From JBFXCS01 sp050181915 (GTDB lineage Bacteria; Actinomycetota; Thermoleophilia; Miltoncostaeales; Miltoncostaeaceae), in the NCBI GenBank assembly GCA_050181915.1, contig JBFXCS010000004.1, positions 186,001 through 250,000 on the forward strand: DNA of 64,000 bases. The letters run 5' to 3'. A model generated the notes under the pieces. It was not told the origin of the DNA. It saw only the letters and a program-made list of their open reading frames with translations, and did no database searches. Below are positions 22,839 through 31,062 of the stretch, piece after piece; position 1 is the first letter of the stretch; every line of letters starts with the position of its first letter. Position numbers and translations under genes: made by a program.

Positions 22839-25478
22839 TCAGCCCGTGTTGCGCAGCCCCGTCGCGATGCCGCTGATCGTGAGCAGCAGGGGGTGCTCGA
22901 CCGCGGCGCGCGCCGCGTCGTCCGGCGCGGCGCGGTACTCGCGCAGCAGGCGGATCTGGATGGCGTGCAGCGGATCGACGTACGGGTTGCGCAGGCGGAT
23001 CGAGGTCTGCAGGAAGGGCTTGTCGTCGAGCAGCCGCTCCCGGTCCACCACCGCGAGCAGGCCCGCGCAGGTGCGCCGGTACTCGTCGACCACGGTGCCG
23101 AGCATCCGCTCGCGCAGCTCCTCGTCGCCCACCAGGCGCGCGTAGAGACCGGCCACGCGCATGTCGGCCTTGCCCACGGTCATGTGGCAGGTGTCGACGA
23201 TCGCCCGCCACCACGGCCACCGGGCGTACATCTCGCGCAGCACCCCGAGGCCGCTCTTGTAGCGCTCGGTGAACCCCTCCAGCGCCCGGCCGACGCCGAA
23301 CCACGAGGGCAGCAGATGCCGGTTCTGGGTCCAGGCGAACACCCAGGGGATCGCGCGCAGGTCCTCGACGCGCAGCTCGCCGGCCGCGCCGGGGCGCCGG
23401 CCGGGCCGCGAGCCGATCGCCAGCAGGCCCAGCTCGCGGATCGGGCTGGCCTCGACGAAGTAGGGGATGAAGCCCTCGTCCTCGTACACCAGCGACCGGT
23501 AGGCGCCCATCGACGACTCGGCCAGCTCGGCGGCGGCCTCGTCCCACACCCGCTTGCGGCCGGTGATGCCGCCGCCCTCGTCCTCCTCCAGGGTGCGCTC
23601 GAGCACGGCCGCCAGCACCGAGTCGAGGTTGCGCTCCGCCACCTGGGGCAGGCCGTACTTGAACGACAGCGACTCGCCCTGCTCGGTGATGCGGATGCGC
23701 CCGCCCAGCGTGCCGGCGGGACCGCCCACGATCGCGGCGTGGGTCGACCCGCCGCCGCGGCTGGCGGTGCCGCCCCGGCCGTGGAACAGGGTGAGCTCCA
23801 CGCCGTGCAGCCGGCACACGTCGGCCAGCCGCTCCTGGGCGAGGAAGAGCTCCCAGTTGGCGGCCAGGTACCCGCCGTCCTTGTTCGAGTCGGAGTACCC
23901 CACCATCACGATCTGGCGGCCGCCGCGCGCCTCCACGTTGCGGCGGTACTCCTGCGACCCCAGCAGCTCGCTCAGCATGCCGGGGGCGTGGCGCAGGTCG
24001 TCGATCGTCTCGAACAGGGGCACCAGGTCGACGTCCGAGGCGACGGCGCCGTCGCCGGCGTCCCGCACCAGGCCGGTGGCCGAGGCGAGCCGCAGGGGCG
24101 CGAGCAGGTCGTCGCTCTCGTGGGTGAAGCTCACGATCACCGTGCCGGCGGCGCGCGGCCCGTGCGCGTCGATGGCGCCGCGCAGCTCGCGAAAGGTCTG
24201 GAGCACCTCCGCCGCGGCGGGCGCCATCGCCTCGTGCGGCGCGTCGAGCGCGTCGGCCGCCTCGCGCAGGCGCGACGAGTGCTGGCGCACGTCGAGGCGG
24301 GCGGTGTGGAAGCCGAAGATCTCCACCTGGCGCCGCAGCCGGGCGACCCCGCGCGCGGCGATGCGCTCGCCCCGGTGCTCCATGAGCGACGCGCTCACCA
24401 CGTCGAGGTCGGCGAGCATCTCGTCCGGGTCGGCGTAGGGGCACTCGCCCTGCGGGTCGAGCCGCACCCACACGAACGAGAGCTTGCGCCGGTAGGGCTC
24501 GGCGGCGTTGCGCGCGCGCACCCCCTCGGCCGCCACCGGCATGCGCGCCTCGTCGGCGGCGATCGAGGCGAGCAGCGCGTCGCTCACGCCGGTCATGCGC
24601 TGCGACATCGCCAGCTCGGCGGCCAGCAGGCGCACCCTCTCCTGCAGGCCGCGCAGGGCGTGGTCGCGGTGCCGCTCCAGGGCCCGGGGGATGAGATCCG
24701 GCGTGCAGTTCGGGTTGCCGTCCTGGTCACCGCCCGCCCACGAGCCGAAGGTCAGGGCGACGCGCGGCGCGCGCACGCCCGGGTAGTGCTCGCCGAGCAG
24801 GCCCTCCAGCTCCTCGTGCACGGCCGCCGCGGCGTCGATCAGGATGTGATCGAAGAAGAACAGGACCCGCCGCACCTCGTCGATCACCCGCGGCCGCTCG
24901 GCGCGCATCGCGTCGGTCTGCCACAGGATCGTGATCGCCTCGAGGAGCTGCTCGACGGTCTCGCGCCGCTCCCGCGGCGAGCGCGGCGCCTCCAGCTCCT
25001 CCAGCCGCGCGTTCACCTGGATGTGCTTGTCCAGCACGTTCTGGCGCGTGATCTCGGTGGGGTGCGCGGTGGCCACCAGCTCCACCCGCAGCCGGTCGAG
25101 GGCGTCCTGCACCCGCTCGGCCGGCACGCCGCGGGCGGCGAGGGCGGTGACGGCGGCGGCGAGGCTCTCGGGCTGGGCGCGGCCCTCCGCCTCGCGCTCG
25201 GCGTCGCGGGCGCGGCGCCGGCGCACCCGGTGGTGCTGCTCGGCGGCGTTGACGAGCTGGAAGTAGATCGAGAAGGAGCGGATCACGTCGACCGTGCGCG
25301 CCCGGTCGAGCGAGTCGACGATCCGCTCCACCTCGGCCTCGGTGCTCTCGGCGGAGGCGCCGTCCGGGTCGGCCCGCAGCTCGCGGTTCAGCAGGCGCAG
25401 CCGCTCCTCGGTGGCCAGCAGCTCGTCGCCGCCCTGCTCCACCAGCACCGTGCCCAGCAGCTCGCCCAGCATGCGCAC
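22839..25478 (-). CDS. ppc: Phosphoenolpyruvate carboxylase
   Basis: 879 residues from a GTG at 25478. It converts PEP and bicarbonate to oxaloacetate to refill the TCA cycle. Catalytic motifs: VATAHPTEITRQ (His), GSWAGGDQDGNPN, the VMVGYSDSNKDGGYLAANWEL loop and FHGRGGTASRGGGSTHAAI. The C-terminal end LLTISGIATGLRNTG is the conserved allosteric end. In-frame sequence upstream of the GTG reads DEPLRRDVRML, which is homologous to the start of other PEPCs, so the true protein may begin earlier at a non-ATG/GTG codon. Confidence 0.96.
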   Translation of the reverse strand: MRMLGELLGTVLVEQGGDELLATEERLRLLNRELRADPDGASAESTEAEVERIVDSLDRARTVDVIRSFSIYFQLVNAAEQHHRVRRRRARDAEREAEGRAQPESLAAAVTALAARGVPAERVQDALDRLRVELVATAHPTEITRQNVLDKHIQVNARLEELEAPRSPRERRETVEQLLEAITILWQTDAMRAERPRVIDEVRRVLFFFDHILIDAAAAVHEELEGLLGEHYPGVRAPRVALTFGSWAGGDQDGNPNCTPDLIPRALERHRDHALRGLQERVRLLAAELAMSQRMTGVSDALLASIAADEARMPVAAEGVRARNAAEPYRRKLSFVWVRLDPQGECPYADPDEMLADLDVVSASLMEHRGERIAARGVARLRRQVEIFGFHTARLDVRQHSSRLREAADALDAPHEAMAPAAAEVLQTFRELRGAIDAHGPRAAGTVIVSFTHESDDLLAPLRLASATGLVRDAGDGAVASDVDLVPLFETIDDLRHAPGMLSELLGSQEYRRNVEARGGRQIVMVGYSDSNKDGGYLAANWELFLAQERLADVCRLHGVELTLFHGRGGTASRGGGSTHAAIVGGPAGTLGGRIRITEQGESLSFKYGLPQVAERNLDSVLAAVLERTLEEDEGGGITGRKRVWDEAAAELAESSMGAYRSLVYEDEGFIPYFVEASPIRELGLLAIGSRPGRRPGAAGELRVEDLRAIPWVFAWTQNRHLLPSWFGVGRALEGFTERYKSGLGVLREMYARWPWWRAIVDTCHMTVGKADMRVAGLYARLVGDEELRERMLGTVVDEYRRTCAGLLAVVDRERLLDDKPFLQTSIRLRNPYVDPLHAIQIRLLREYRAAPDDAARAAVEHPLLLTISGIATGLRNTG

Positions 25479-25566
25479 GTCGCGCCGCAGCGGCTCGTCC
25501 CGGTCGATGCCCCCGGGCCGGGGCAGGCCTCCGGTGCCGCTGGGCGGCGGCTCCGGCGGCGGAGGG

Positions 25567-25746
25567 TTACTCCGCGTCGTCTCCCTGCACCTTCCCGCCG
25601 ACGGCGGCGAGGGTGAACACGGCGAAGACGATCCCCATCACGAAGGGCAGGTAGCCGGCCTCATGGCGGTCGTGCCATCCGATCACGATGAGCAGCGCCG
25701 ACAGCGCGGTCATCAGCGCGAGAATCCAGATGGGCAGTCCCCTCAT
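25567..25746 (-). CDS. Small two-helix membrane protein
   Basis: 59 residues from an ATG at 25746 with an AAGGGAG ribosome binding site. Two transmembrane helices (LPIWILALMTALSALLIVIGW and YLPFVMGIVFAVFTLAAVGG) flank a short polar loop (HDRHEAG), and the tail is acidic. The size and layout are typical of uncharacterised actinobacterial membrane miniproteins. It lies just upstream of ppc on the same strand and is probably cotranscribed with it. Confidence 0.65.
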   Translation of the reverse strand: MRGLPIWILALMTALSALLIVIGWHDRHEAGYLPFVMGIVFAVFTLAAVGGKVQGDDAE

Positions 25747-25824
25747 GCTGCGCAGCTCCCTTCAGATGGCCGGGCGCAAGCCTAACCGCACCGGACGGGC
25801 GGCGGGAGGTGCGATCGTCCCTGC

Positions 25825-25830
25825 TAGTGT
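25825..25830 (+). promoter_or_regulatory. -10 element for a leaderless STAS-protein transcript
   Basis: TAGTGT is 8 nt before the ATG at 25839; no ribosome binding site is present. Confidence 0.5.
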
Positions 25831-25838
25831 CCCCCGCC

Positions 25839-26180
25839 ATGTCCGCTGAGCATGTCGAGGTGAGCGTCCAGGACCTCACCGGGGCGACCCTCGTGCGCGT
25901 GACGGGCGTACTGGACGCGCTCGCCCTGCCGGAGGTGTCGCGCGAGCTGACCGACGCGCAGCGCGGCCAGGACCCCGTGTACGTGGATCTGGCCGGCGTG
26001 ACCTTCATGGACAGCCGCGGCCTGGGGGCGCTGCTGGCGGCGAACGAGCGCAGCCGCGAGGGTGCCCCGCCGGTGTACCTGCACCGCCTCTCGGACGCCG
26101 TCCGGCGTCTGCTGGACGTGTCGGGCGTGCGCGGGGTGCTGCACGAGGTCGACGACCTGCCCGAGGGCCCGGCCGCCTGA
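25839..26180 (+). CDS. STAS-domain anti-sigma-factor antagonist
   Basis: 113 residues, one STAS domain. Ser59 in TFMDSRGLGALL is in the position phosphorylated by the partner anti-sigma kinase in SpoIIAA/RsbV proteins. Such proteins release a sigma factor by binding its anti-sigma when unphosphorylated. No anti-sigma kinase or SigB-like factor lies next to it, so the partner is encoded elsewhere. Confidence 0.88.
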   Translation: MSAEHVEVSVQDLTGATLVRVTGVLDALALPEVSRELTDAQRGQDPVYVDLAGVTFMDSRGLGALLAANERSREGAPPVYLHRLSDAVRRLLDVSGVRGVLHEVDDLPEGPAA

Positions 26181-26333
26181 TCGGCGCCCGCCGGCGCCCC
26201 GTGCCCGGCGGATGTTCGGATATCCCGGACCCGTCCGGTTCGGGGCCTCTCGCGGGTCGTCGTGGCCGACGCGGGCCCCGTCCCCTCTCCGTTGCGGCGG
26301 GGGCCCCGACGCGACATCATGAGCCGATATGCT

Positions 26334-26339
26334 TATACT
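26334..26339 (+). promoter_or_regulatory. Strong -10 element in an AT-rich patch before the NeuD-like operon
   Basis: TATACT lies in an AT-rich stretch (about 26327-26370) that stands out from the surrounding GC-rich DNA. Transcription would start near 26346. Confidence 0.5.
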
Positions 26340-26461
26340 CTCCATAATCAGTTGTGATTTACTTGTTTATGGCGCCGCGCGGCGCCTCCCACCGCCGTCC
26401 GGAGATGCCGTCCGTGCCGAACACCACCACAATCGCGACGCGACCGACCGGCCGCTCGCGG

Positions 26462-27139
26462 ATGCCCGCCACGGCGGCGCGCGGCGTGGATAGCCGCCCC
26501 GGCATCGTCGGCCTCGGCGCGGGCGGCCACGCCAAGTGCGTCATCGAGGCGATCCGGTCGGTCTACCGCTACCGCGTGGTGGCGCTGATCGAGGACGGGA
26601 CCGCCCGCGAGGGCGAGCTCGTGCTGGGCTCCCCGATCGTCCCGGCCGAGCGGGTCGCGGCGCTGCGGGAGCAGGGCGTCGACCACGCCTTCGTGGGGGT
26701 CGGCGGCATCCGCGACTCCGGTCCGCGGCGCAGGGCCGCCCAGCGGCTGCTCGACGCCGGGTTCCGCCTGCCCTCCATCGTCCACGGCTCGGCGATCGTC
26801 GCCCCCTCCGCGCTGATCGAGGACGGCGCCCAGATCTTGGCCGGCGCCATCGTCAACGCCGAGGCCCGGGTGGCGTTCGGGGCGATCGTGAACGCGGGCG
26901 TGATCGTGGGGCACGACGTGCGGGTGGGCGCGTCGGCGCACGTGGGCTCCGGCGCCAAGCTCGGCGGCGCCGCCGTCGTCGGCGCCGGCGCCCACATCGG
27001 CACCGGCGCGGTGCTGCTGCAGGGAGTGACCGTGGGTGAGGAGGCGGTCGTCGGCGCCGGATCGGTGGTGCTCCGCGACGTGCCCTCGGGCGCGGTGGTC
27101 GCGGGCATTCCCGCCCGGCCGTTGAGGGAGGATCGATGA
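26462..27139 (+). CDS. NeuD-like sugar O-acyltransferase (left-handed beta-helix)
   Basis: 225 residues from the ATG at 26462; ATGs at 26369 and 26405 and a GTG at 26489 are in the same frame, so the start is uncertain. Nucleotide-sugar-binding N-terminal domain with IVGLGAGGHAKCVIEAI, then hexapeptide repeats (GAIVNAEARVAFGAIVNAGVIVGHDVRVGASAHVGSGAKLGG..., about residues 115-205) ending in VVAGIPARPL. Family members acetylate activated sugars such as sialic-acid-type or bacillosamine precursors. Its stop overlaps the next start (ATGA). The other operon members are not typical sugar-pathway genes. Confidence 0.8.
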   Translation: MPATAARGVDSRPGIVGLGAGGHAKCVIEAIRSVYRYRVVALIEDGTAREGELVLGSPIVPAERVAALREQGVDHAFVGVGGIRDSGPRRRAAQRLLDAGFRLPSIVHGSAIVAPSALIEDGAQILAGAIVNAEARVAFGAIVNAGVIVGHDVRVGASAHVGSGAKLGGAAVVGAGAHIGTGAVLLQGVTVGEEAVVGAGSVVLRDVPSGAVVAGIPARPLREDR

Positions 27140-28068
27140 GCGCGGGGATCGACGTACACCAGCACCTCTGGCCGGAGCGGCTGCTCGAGGCCCTGGCGCG
27201 GCGCGACCGGCCGCCGCTGCTGCGGCGCAGCCGCGGCGAGTGGCTGCTGCGCATCGAGGGCGAGCCGGAGTGGCCGGTCGACCCGGCCGATCACGACCCC
27301 GAGCGCCGCGCCGCCGCGCTCGCCGACGACGACCTGGAGCGGGCTGTGGTGGCGCTCTCCAGCCCGCTGGGCATCGAGGCCCTGCCCGCCGACGAGGCCG
27401 CCGAGCTGCTCGAGGCCTACCACGAGGGCGTGGCCGACCTGCCGCACGGGCTGATGGCCTGGGCCGCGGCGGGCCTCGCCGAGCCGGATCCCGCCGCGCT
27501 GGCGGCGCTGCTCGATCGCGGCTTCGTCGGCCTGTGCCTGCCCGCCGGCGCCCTGTCGGGGCCCGACGGCGTCATCCGGGTGGCGCCGCTGCTGGCGGTG
27601 CTGGAGGAGCGCGACGCGCCCCTGTTCGTGCATCCGGGCCCCGCCCCCTGGTCGGCGGTCGACCCGCACGGCGCCGGCGGTCCGGCCTGGTGGCCCGCGC
27701 TCACCGGCTACGTCGCCCAGATGAGCGCCGCCTGGCTGGCCTTCCGCACCTGGGTGCGGCCGGCCCATCCCGACCTGCGGGCGTGCTTCGCGATGCTCGC
27801 CGGCCTGGCGCCCCTGCAGGGCGGTCGTCTCGCCTCGCGCGGCGTCGACCTGCCCGCCACCGACCCGGGGTTGTTCCTCGACACCTCGTCCTACGGCCCG
27901 GACGCCGTCCGCGCCGTCGCCGACGTCGTGGGGCTGGGCTCCCTGGTCTACGGCTCGGACCGCCCGGTCGTGAGCCCCCCGCCCGGCGTGCCGGGCGGCC
28001 TCTCGCCGACCCTCACCCGCGCCCTCAACCCGGCGCGGCTGCTCGCGCTCCAGGAGGTTCACGCATGA
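27136..28068 (+). CDS. Amidohydrolase-2-family metal-dependent hydrolase
   Basis: 310 residues. The metal site is suggested by the N-terminal DVHQHLW (His8, His10), a central LFVHPGP histidine and the C-terminal LVYGSDRPV aspartate, as in the amidohydrolase_2 (ACMSD-like) family of decarboxylases and hydrolases. Overlaps both neighbours by 4 nt. The Trp-rich stretch WWPALTGYVAQMSAAWLAFRTWV probably lines the pocket. Substrate unknown. Confidence 0.8.
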   Translation: MSAGIDVHQHLWPERLLEALARRDRPPLLRRSRGEWLLRIEGEPEWPVDPADHDPERRAAALADDDLERAVVALSSPLGIEALPADEAAELLEAYHEGVADLPHGLMAWAAAGLAEPDPAALAALLDRGFVGLCLPAGALSGPDGVIRVAPLLAVLEERDAPLFVHPGPAPWSAVDPHGAGGPAWWPALTGYVAQMSAAWLAFRTWVRPAHPDLRACFAMLAGLAPLQGGRLASRGVDLPATDPGLFLDTSSYGPDAVRAVADVVGLGSLVYGSDRPVVSPPPGVPGGLSPTLTRALNPARLLALQEVHA

Positions 28069-28592
28069 TCGAGCTGCTCTCCTCGCCCCCGGCGGAGGAT
28101 TCGACCGCCCCGCTCGACCCGGCCGCGCTGCGCGCCCTGGTCGACGGGCTCGCCGCGACGCCCGGTCTCTGGGAGCCGGGCGTGCGTCACGATCCGGCTG
28201 AGCGGCTCTACGAGCTGCTGTGGCGGGACGAGCGCATCGAGGTGTGGCTGATCTGCTGGAGCGGGGAGGACCACGACACCGGCTTCCACGACCACGACAT
28301 CTCCAACGGCGCGTTCGCCGTGGTGCGGGGCGAGCTGGTGGAGGAGCGCCTCGGCCTGGAGGGGCCGATCCGGCGGCGGCTGCGGGCGGGGCGGTCGGTC
28401 GCGTTCTCGCCCTCGCACGTGCACCGGGTGCGCGGCGTGGGCGCCGGGCGGGCGGTGTCGATCCACGCGTACTCGCCGCCGCTGCGGCGGATGGGCGTCT
28501 ACGAGGTCGCCCCCGACGGCGCGCTCGGCCGCACCACCGTCACCGCCGACCACGAGCTGAGGAACGCCTCCGCGGCCGACGACCCCGCCTAG
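28065..28592 (+). CDS. Cysteine-dioxygenase-type cupin
   Basis: 175 residues. Thiol-dioxygenase fold signature: GFHDHDISNGAFAVVRGELVEE with His75 and His77, and a third ligand in SPSHVHRVRG (His118 or His120). Gly replaces the Cys that crosslinks to Tyr in mammalian cysteine dioxygenase, as in many bacterial enzymes. It would oxidise cysteine or another thiol with O2. Last gene of the NeuD-like/amidohydrolase/CDO operon. Its TAG shares CTAG with the stop of the convergent ATP-grasp gene. Confidence 0.8.
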   Translation: MIELLSSPPAEDSTAPLDPAALRALVDGLAATPGLWEPGVRHDPAERLYELLWRDERIEVWLICWSGEDHDTGFHDHDISNGAFAVVRGELVEERLGLEGPIRRRLRAGRSVAFSPSHVHRVRGVGAGRAVSIHAYSPPLRRMGVYEVAPDGALGRTTVTADHELRNASAADDPA

Positions 28593-29770
28593 CGTCGCAC
28601 CTTCGCCGCGATGCGGCCGGCGTGGCGGCGCACCAGCGCCGCCGCCGGCTTCGGGTCGCGCGGATCGAACACGCCGTCGTGGAGCGGCGGGCGCAGGCTG
28701 GCCAGGAACTCGCGGGCCGTCCACTGGCCGCGCAGGATCTCTCGCGGGCCGCCGACGAGGTGCTTGGTGGCGATCATCCAGCGCACTCCGCCGCGGTGGC
28801 CCTCCGGCCATCGGCGCGGCCGCCCGATGGCGTCGAGGTACGCCGCGAGCGGCAGGTTGACGCCGCAGATCGTGGCCAGGTACGACCACAGCCACGAGCG
28901 GACGTTCACCTCGATCAGGTAGTCCTTGCCGTCGCGCGGGTCGCGCTTGGTCTCGAGCTGGGAGATGCCGTGGTAGCCCAGGGCGTCGAGCACGGCGTGG
29001 CAGCGGTCCGCGTAGTCGGGGTCCCACTGCGCCTCGCTGGCGCGCGACGAGCCGAAGCGCGGCGGCCACTGGCGCAGCTTGTGGCCGGTGAAGCTGGCGA
29101 GGCGCTCGCCGTTCGCGCCGCGGTAGCTGCCGAGGGTCCAGAAGCGGTCGTCGCCGCCCGGGATGACCTCGCTGAGCTGGGGCTCGTAGGGCGCCGCCAG
29201 CTCCCAGTGGCGGCGCAGCTGGTCGATGTCCTCGGACTCGAACACCTGGGTGCGGAAGCGCTTGCGGAACTCGGGCGCGTTGCGCGGCTTCAGGATGAGC
29301 GGGAAGCGCAGCGAGCGGGCGGCCTCGAGCGCGTCGGCGAGGTCGGTCGGCTCGACGGTGGCGGGCACCGGGAAGCCGATCGACCGCGCCACGGCGTGCT
29401 GGTGGCTCTTGTCGATGATCGCGGAGACCGTCGCCCACGGGCTCCAGGGCCGGTGGAAGAACTCGGCCACCTCGTCCTCGCGCGGGCCGATGTCGTTCAC
29501 GGCCTCGTCGTGGGTGGCGAACAGGACGCCCTTCTCCGGGAGGGTGCGGCCCAGGGCGAGCAGGTCCTCGATGAAGCCGTCCGGGTCGGTGAGGGCGTCG
29601 CGGGTGTGCCAGGGCCGGGCGTAGCGCGACCGCAGGCCGATGGCGCGCGGGTCGTGGTCGCAGGCGATCACCGGCACGCCCTCGCGGCCGAGGCTGCGGA
29701 TGAGCCCGAGCGAGTTCGGGCCCGACGCCTGCAGGATCACGGCGGGGGCGGTATGGGTGTGGGCGCTCAC
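28589..29770 (-). CDS. ATP-grasp carboxylate-amine ligase-like protein, copy 1
   Basis: 393 residues from a GTG at 29770. N-terminal biotin-carboxylase-like domain (VILQASGPNSLGLIRSLGREGVPVIACDHDPRAIGLRSRYA), then the ATP-grasp region: DKSHQHAVARSIGFPVPAT, LILKPRNAPEF and LIEVNVRSWLW (metal-binding Glu/Asn). It resembles uncharacterised ATP-grasp ligases that join a carboxylate to an amine, such as D-aspartate-ligase-like enzymes. Substrates unknown. A close paralogue lies immediately upstream in tandem. Confidence 0.82.
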   Translation of the reverse strand: MSAHTHTAPAVILQASGPNSLGLIRSLGREGVPVIACDHDPRAIGLRSRYARPWHTRDALTDPDGFIEDLLALGRTLPEKGVLFATHDEAVNDIGPREDEVAEFFHRPWSPWATVSAIIDKSHQHAVARSIGFPVPATVEPTDLADALEAARSLRFPLILKPRNAPEFRKRFRTQVFESEDIDQLRRHWELAAPYEPQLSEVIPGGDDRFWTLGSYRGANGERLASFTGHKLRQWPPRFGSSRASEAQWDPDYADRCHAVLDALGYHGISQLETKRDPRDGKDYLIEVNVRSWLWSYLATICGVNLPLAAYLDAIGRPRRWPEGHRGGVRWMIATKHLVGGPREILRGQWTAREFLASLRPPLHDGVFDPRDPKPAAALVRRHAGRIAAKVRR

Positions 29771-29779
29771 CGGCCGCCC

Positions 29780-29785
29780 ACCATA
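29780..29785 (-). promoter_or_regulatory. -10 element for a leaderless ATP-grasp copy 1 transcript
   Basis: TATGGT on the minus strand, 9 nt before the GTG at 29770. It suggests copy 1 has its own promoter as well as possible read-through from copy 2. Confidence 0.45.
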
Positions 29786-29820
29786 GCGGGACGTCCCGCG
29801 GTCCGGGGGCGTGCGGGGCT

Positions 29821-31011
29821 CTACGGCCCGGGGGTGCCCTTCACCCGCAGGCGGCGCGCGTGGCGTCGCACGAGCGCCAGGGCCGGGCGGGGATCGCGCA
29901 GCTCGAAGACGCCGTCGTGGAACGGCGGCCGGATGCTCGCCGCGAACTCGCCGAGGGTCCACCGCCCGCTCACGATCTCGCGGGGGCCGGCCACCAGGTG
30001 CTTGGTGGACAGGATCCAGCGCATGTTGCCGCGGTGGCCCTCCGGCCACCGGCGCGGCCGCCCGATGGCGTCGAGGTACGCCGCGAGCGGCAGGTTCACG
30101 TCCACCAGCGTCGCCAGGCCCACCCACAGCCACGAGCGGGTGTTCACCTCGATCAGGTAGTCCCTGCCGTCGCGCGGGTCGCGCTTGGTCTCGAGCTGGG
30201 AGATGCCGTGGTAGCCCAGGGCGTCGAGCAGCGCGTGGCCGCGCTCGGCGTAGTCCGGGTCCCAGGAGGCCTCGGCGGCGCGGCCCGTGCCGAAGCGCGG
30301 CGGCCACTGGCGCAGCTTGCGGCCGGTGAAGCTGGCGAGGCGCTCGCCGTTCGCGCCGCGGTAGCTGCCCAGCGACCAGATGCGCTCGTCTCCGCCCGGG
30401 ATGACCTCGCTGAGCTGGGGCTCGTAGGGCGCCGCCAGCTCCCAGTGGCGGCGCAGCTCGCCGATGTCGGTCGATTCGAACACCTGGGTGCGGAAGCGCC
30501 TGCGGAACTCGGGCGCCTGGCGCGGCTTCAGGATGAGCGGGAAGCGCAGCGAGCGCCCGGCCTCCTCGACGTCGGCGAGGTCGGCCGGCTCGACGGTGGC
30601 GGGCACTGGGAAGCCGATCGACCGCGCCACGGCGTGCTGGTGGCTCTTGTCGACGATCCGCGACATCACCGGCCACGGGCTCCAGGGCCGGTGGAAGAAC
30701 TCGCCCACCTCGTCCTCGCGCGGGCCCACGGCGGTCACCGCCTCGTCGTGCGTCGCGAACAGCACGCCCTTCTGCGGCAGGGTGCGGCCCAGGGCGAGCA
30801 GGTCCTCGATGAAGCCGTCCGGGTCGGTGAGGGCGTCGCGGGTGTGCCACGGGCGGGCGTAGCGCGACCGCAGGCCGAGCGCCCGCGGGTCGTGGTCGCA
30901 GGCGATCACCGGCACGCCCTCGCGCCCCAGGCTGCGGATGATCCCCAGCGAGTTCGGGCCCGACGCCTGCAGGACGACCGCCGGCGGGCGGGTGGGGTCG
31001 GGGGAGGTCAC
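29821..31011 (-). CDS. ATP-grasp carboxylate-amine ligase-like protein, copy 2
   Basis: 396 residues from a GTG at 31011. Nearly the same sequence as copy 1 through most of its length, including PNSLGIIRSLGREGVPVIACDHDPRALGLRSRYARPWHT and YHGISQLETKRDPRDGRDYLIEVN. Differences concentrate in the active-site rim (for example VGLATLVDVNLP against SYLATICGVNLP) and the C-terminal 60 residues. That suggests a duplication followed by substrate divergence. Only 50 nt separate the two genes. Confidence 0.82.
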   Translation of the reverse strand: MTSPDPTRPPAVVLQASGPNSLGIIRSLGREGVPVIACDHDPRALGLRSRYARPWHTRDALTDPDGFIEDLLALGRTLPQKGVLFATHDEAVTAVGPREDEVGEFFHRPWSPWPVMSRIVDKSHQHAVARSIGFPVPATVEPADLADVEEAGRSLRFPLILKPRQAPEFRRRFRTQVFESTDIGELRRHWELAAPYEPQLSEVIPGGDERIWSLGSYRGANGERLASFTGRKLRQWPPRFGTGRAAEASWDPDYAERGHALLDALGYHGISQLETKRDPRDGRDYLIEVNTRSWLWVGLATLVDVNLPLAAYLDAIGRPRRWPEGHRGNMRWILSTKHLVAGPREIVSGRWTLGEFAASIRPPFHDGVFELRDPRPALALVRRHARRLRVKGTPGP

Positions 31012-31021
31012 GGAGGTGGAA

Positions 31022-31054
31022 CGGTACCGGGGCGGGGGCCCCGCCCCGGTACCG
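31022..31054 (-). terminator. GGTACC-containing hairpin ending the sulfate operon
   Basis: Perfect complement between 31022-31037 and 31039-31054 (about 14 bp of stem with a small loop), directly downstream of the cysA stop on the minus strand. Confidence 0.8.
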
Positions 31055-31062
31055 GCGGCGGG

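Noticed and set aside
26183..26198. GGCGCC-N4-GGCGCC after the STAS gene as a terminator
   Set aside because: Only a 6-bp stem of a self-complementary word in GC-rich DNA; too weak to call.
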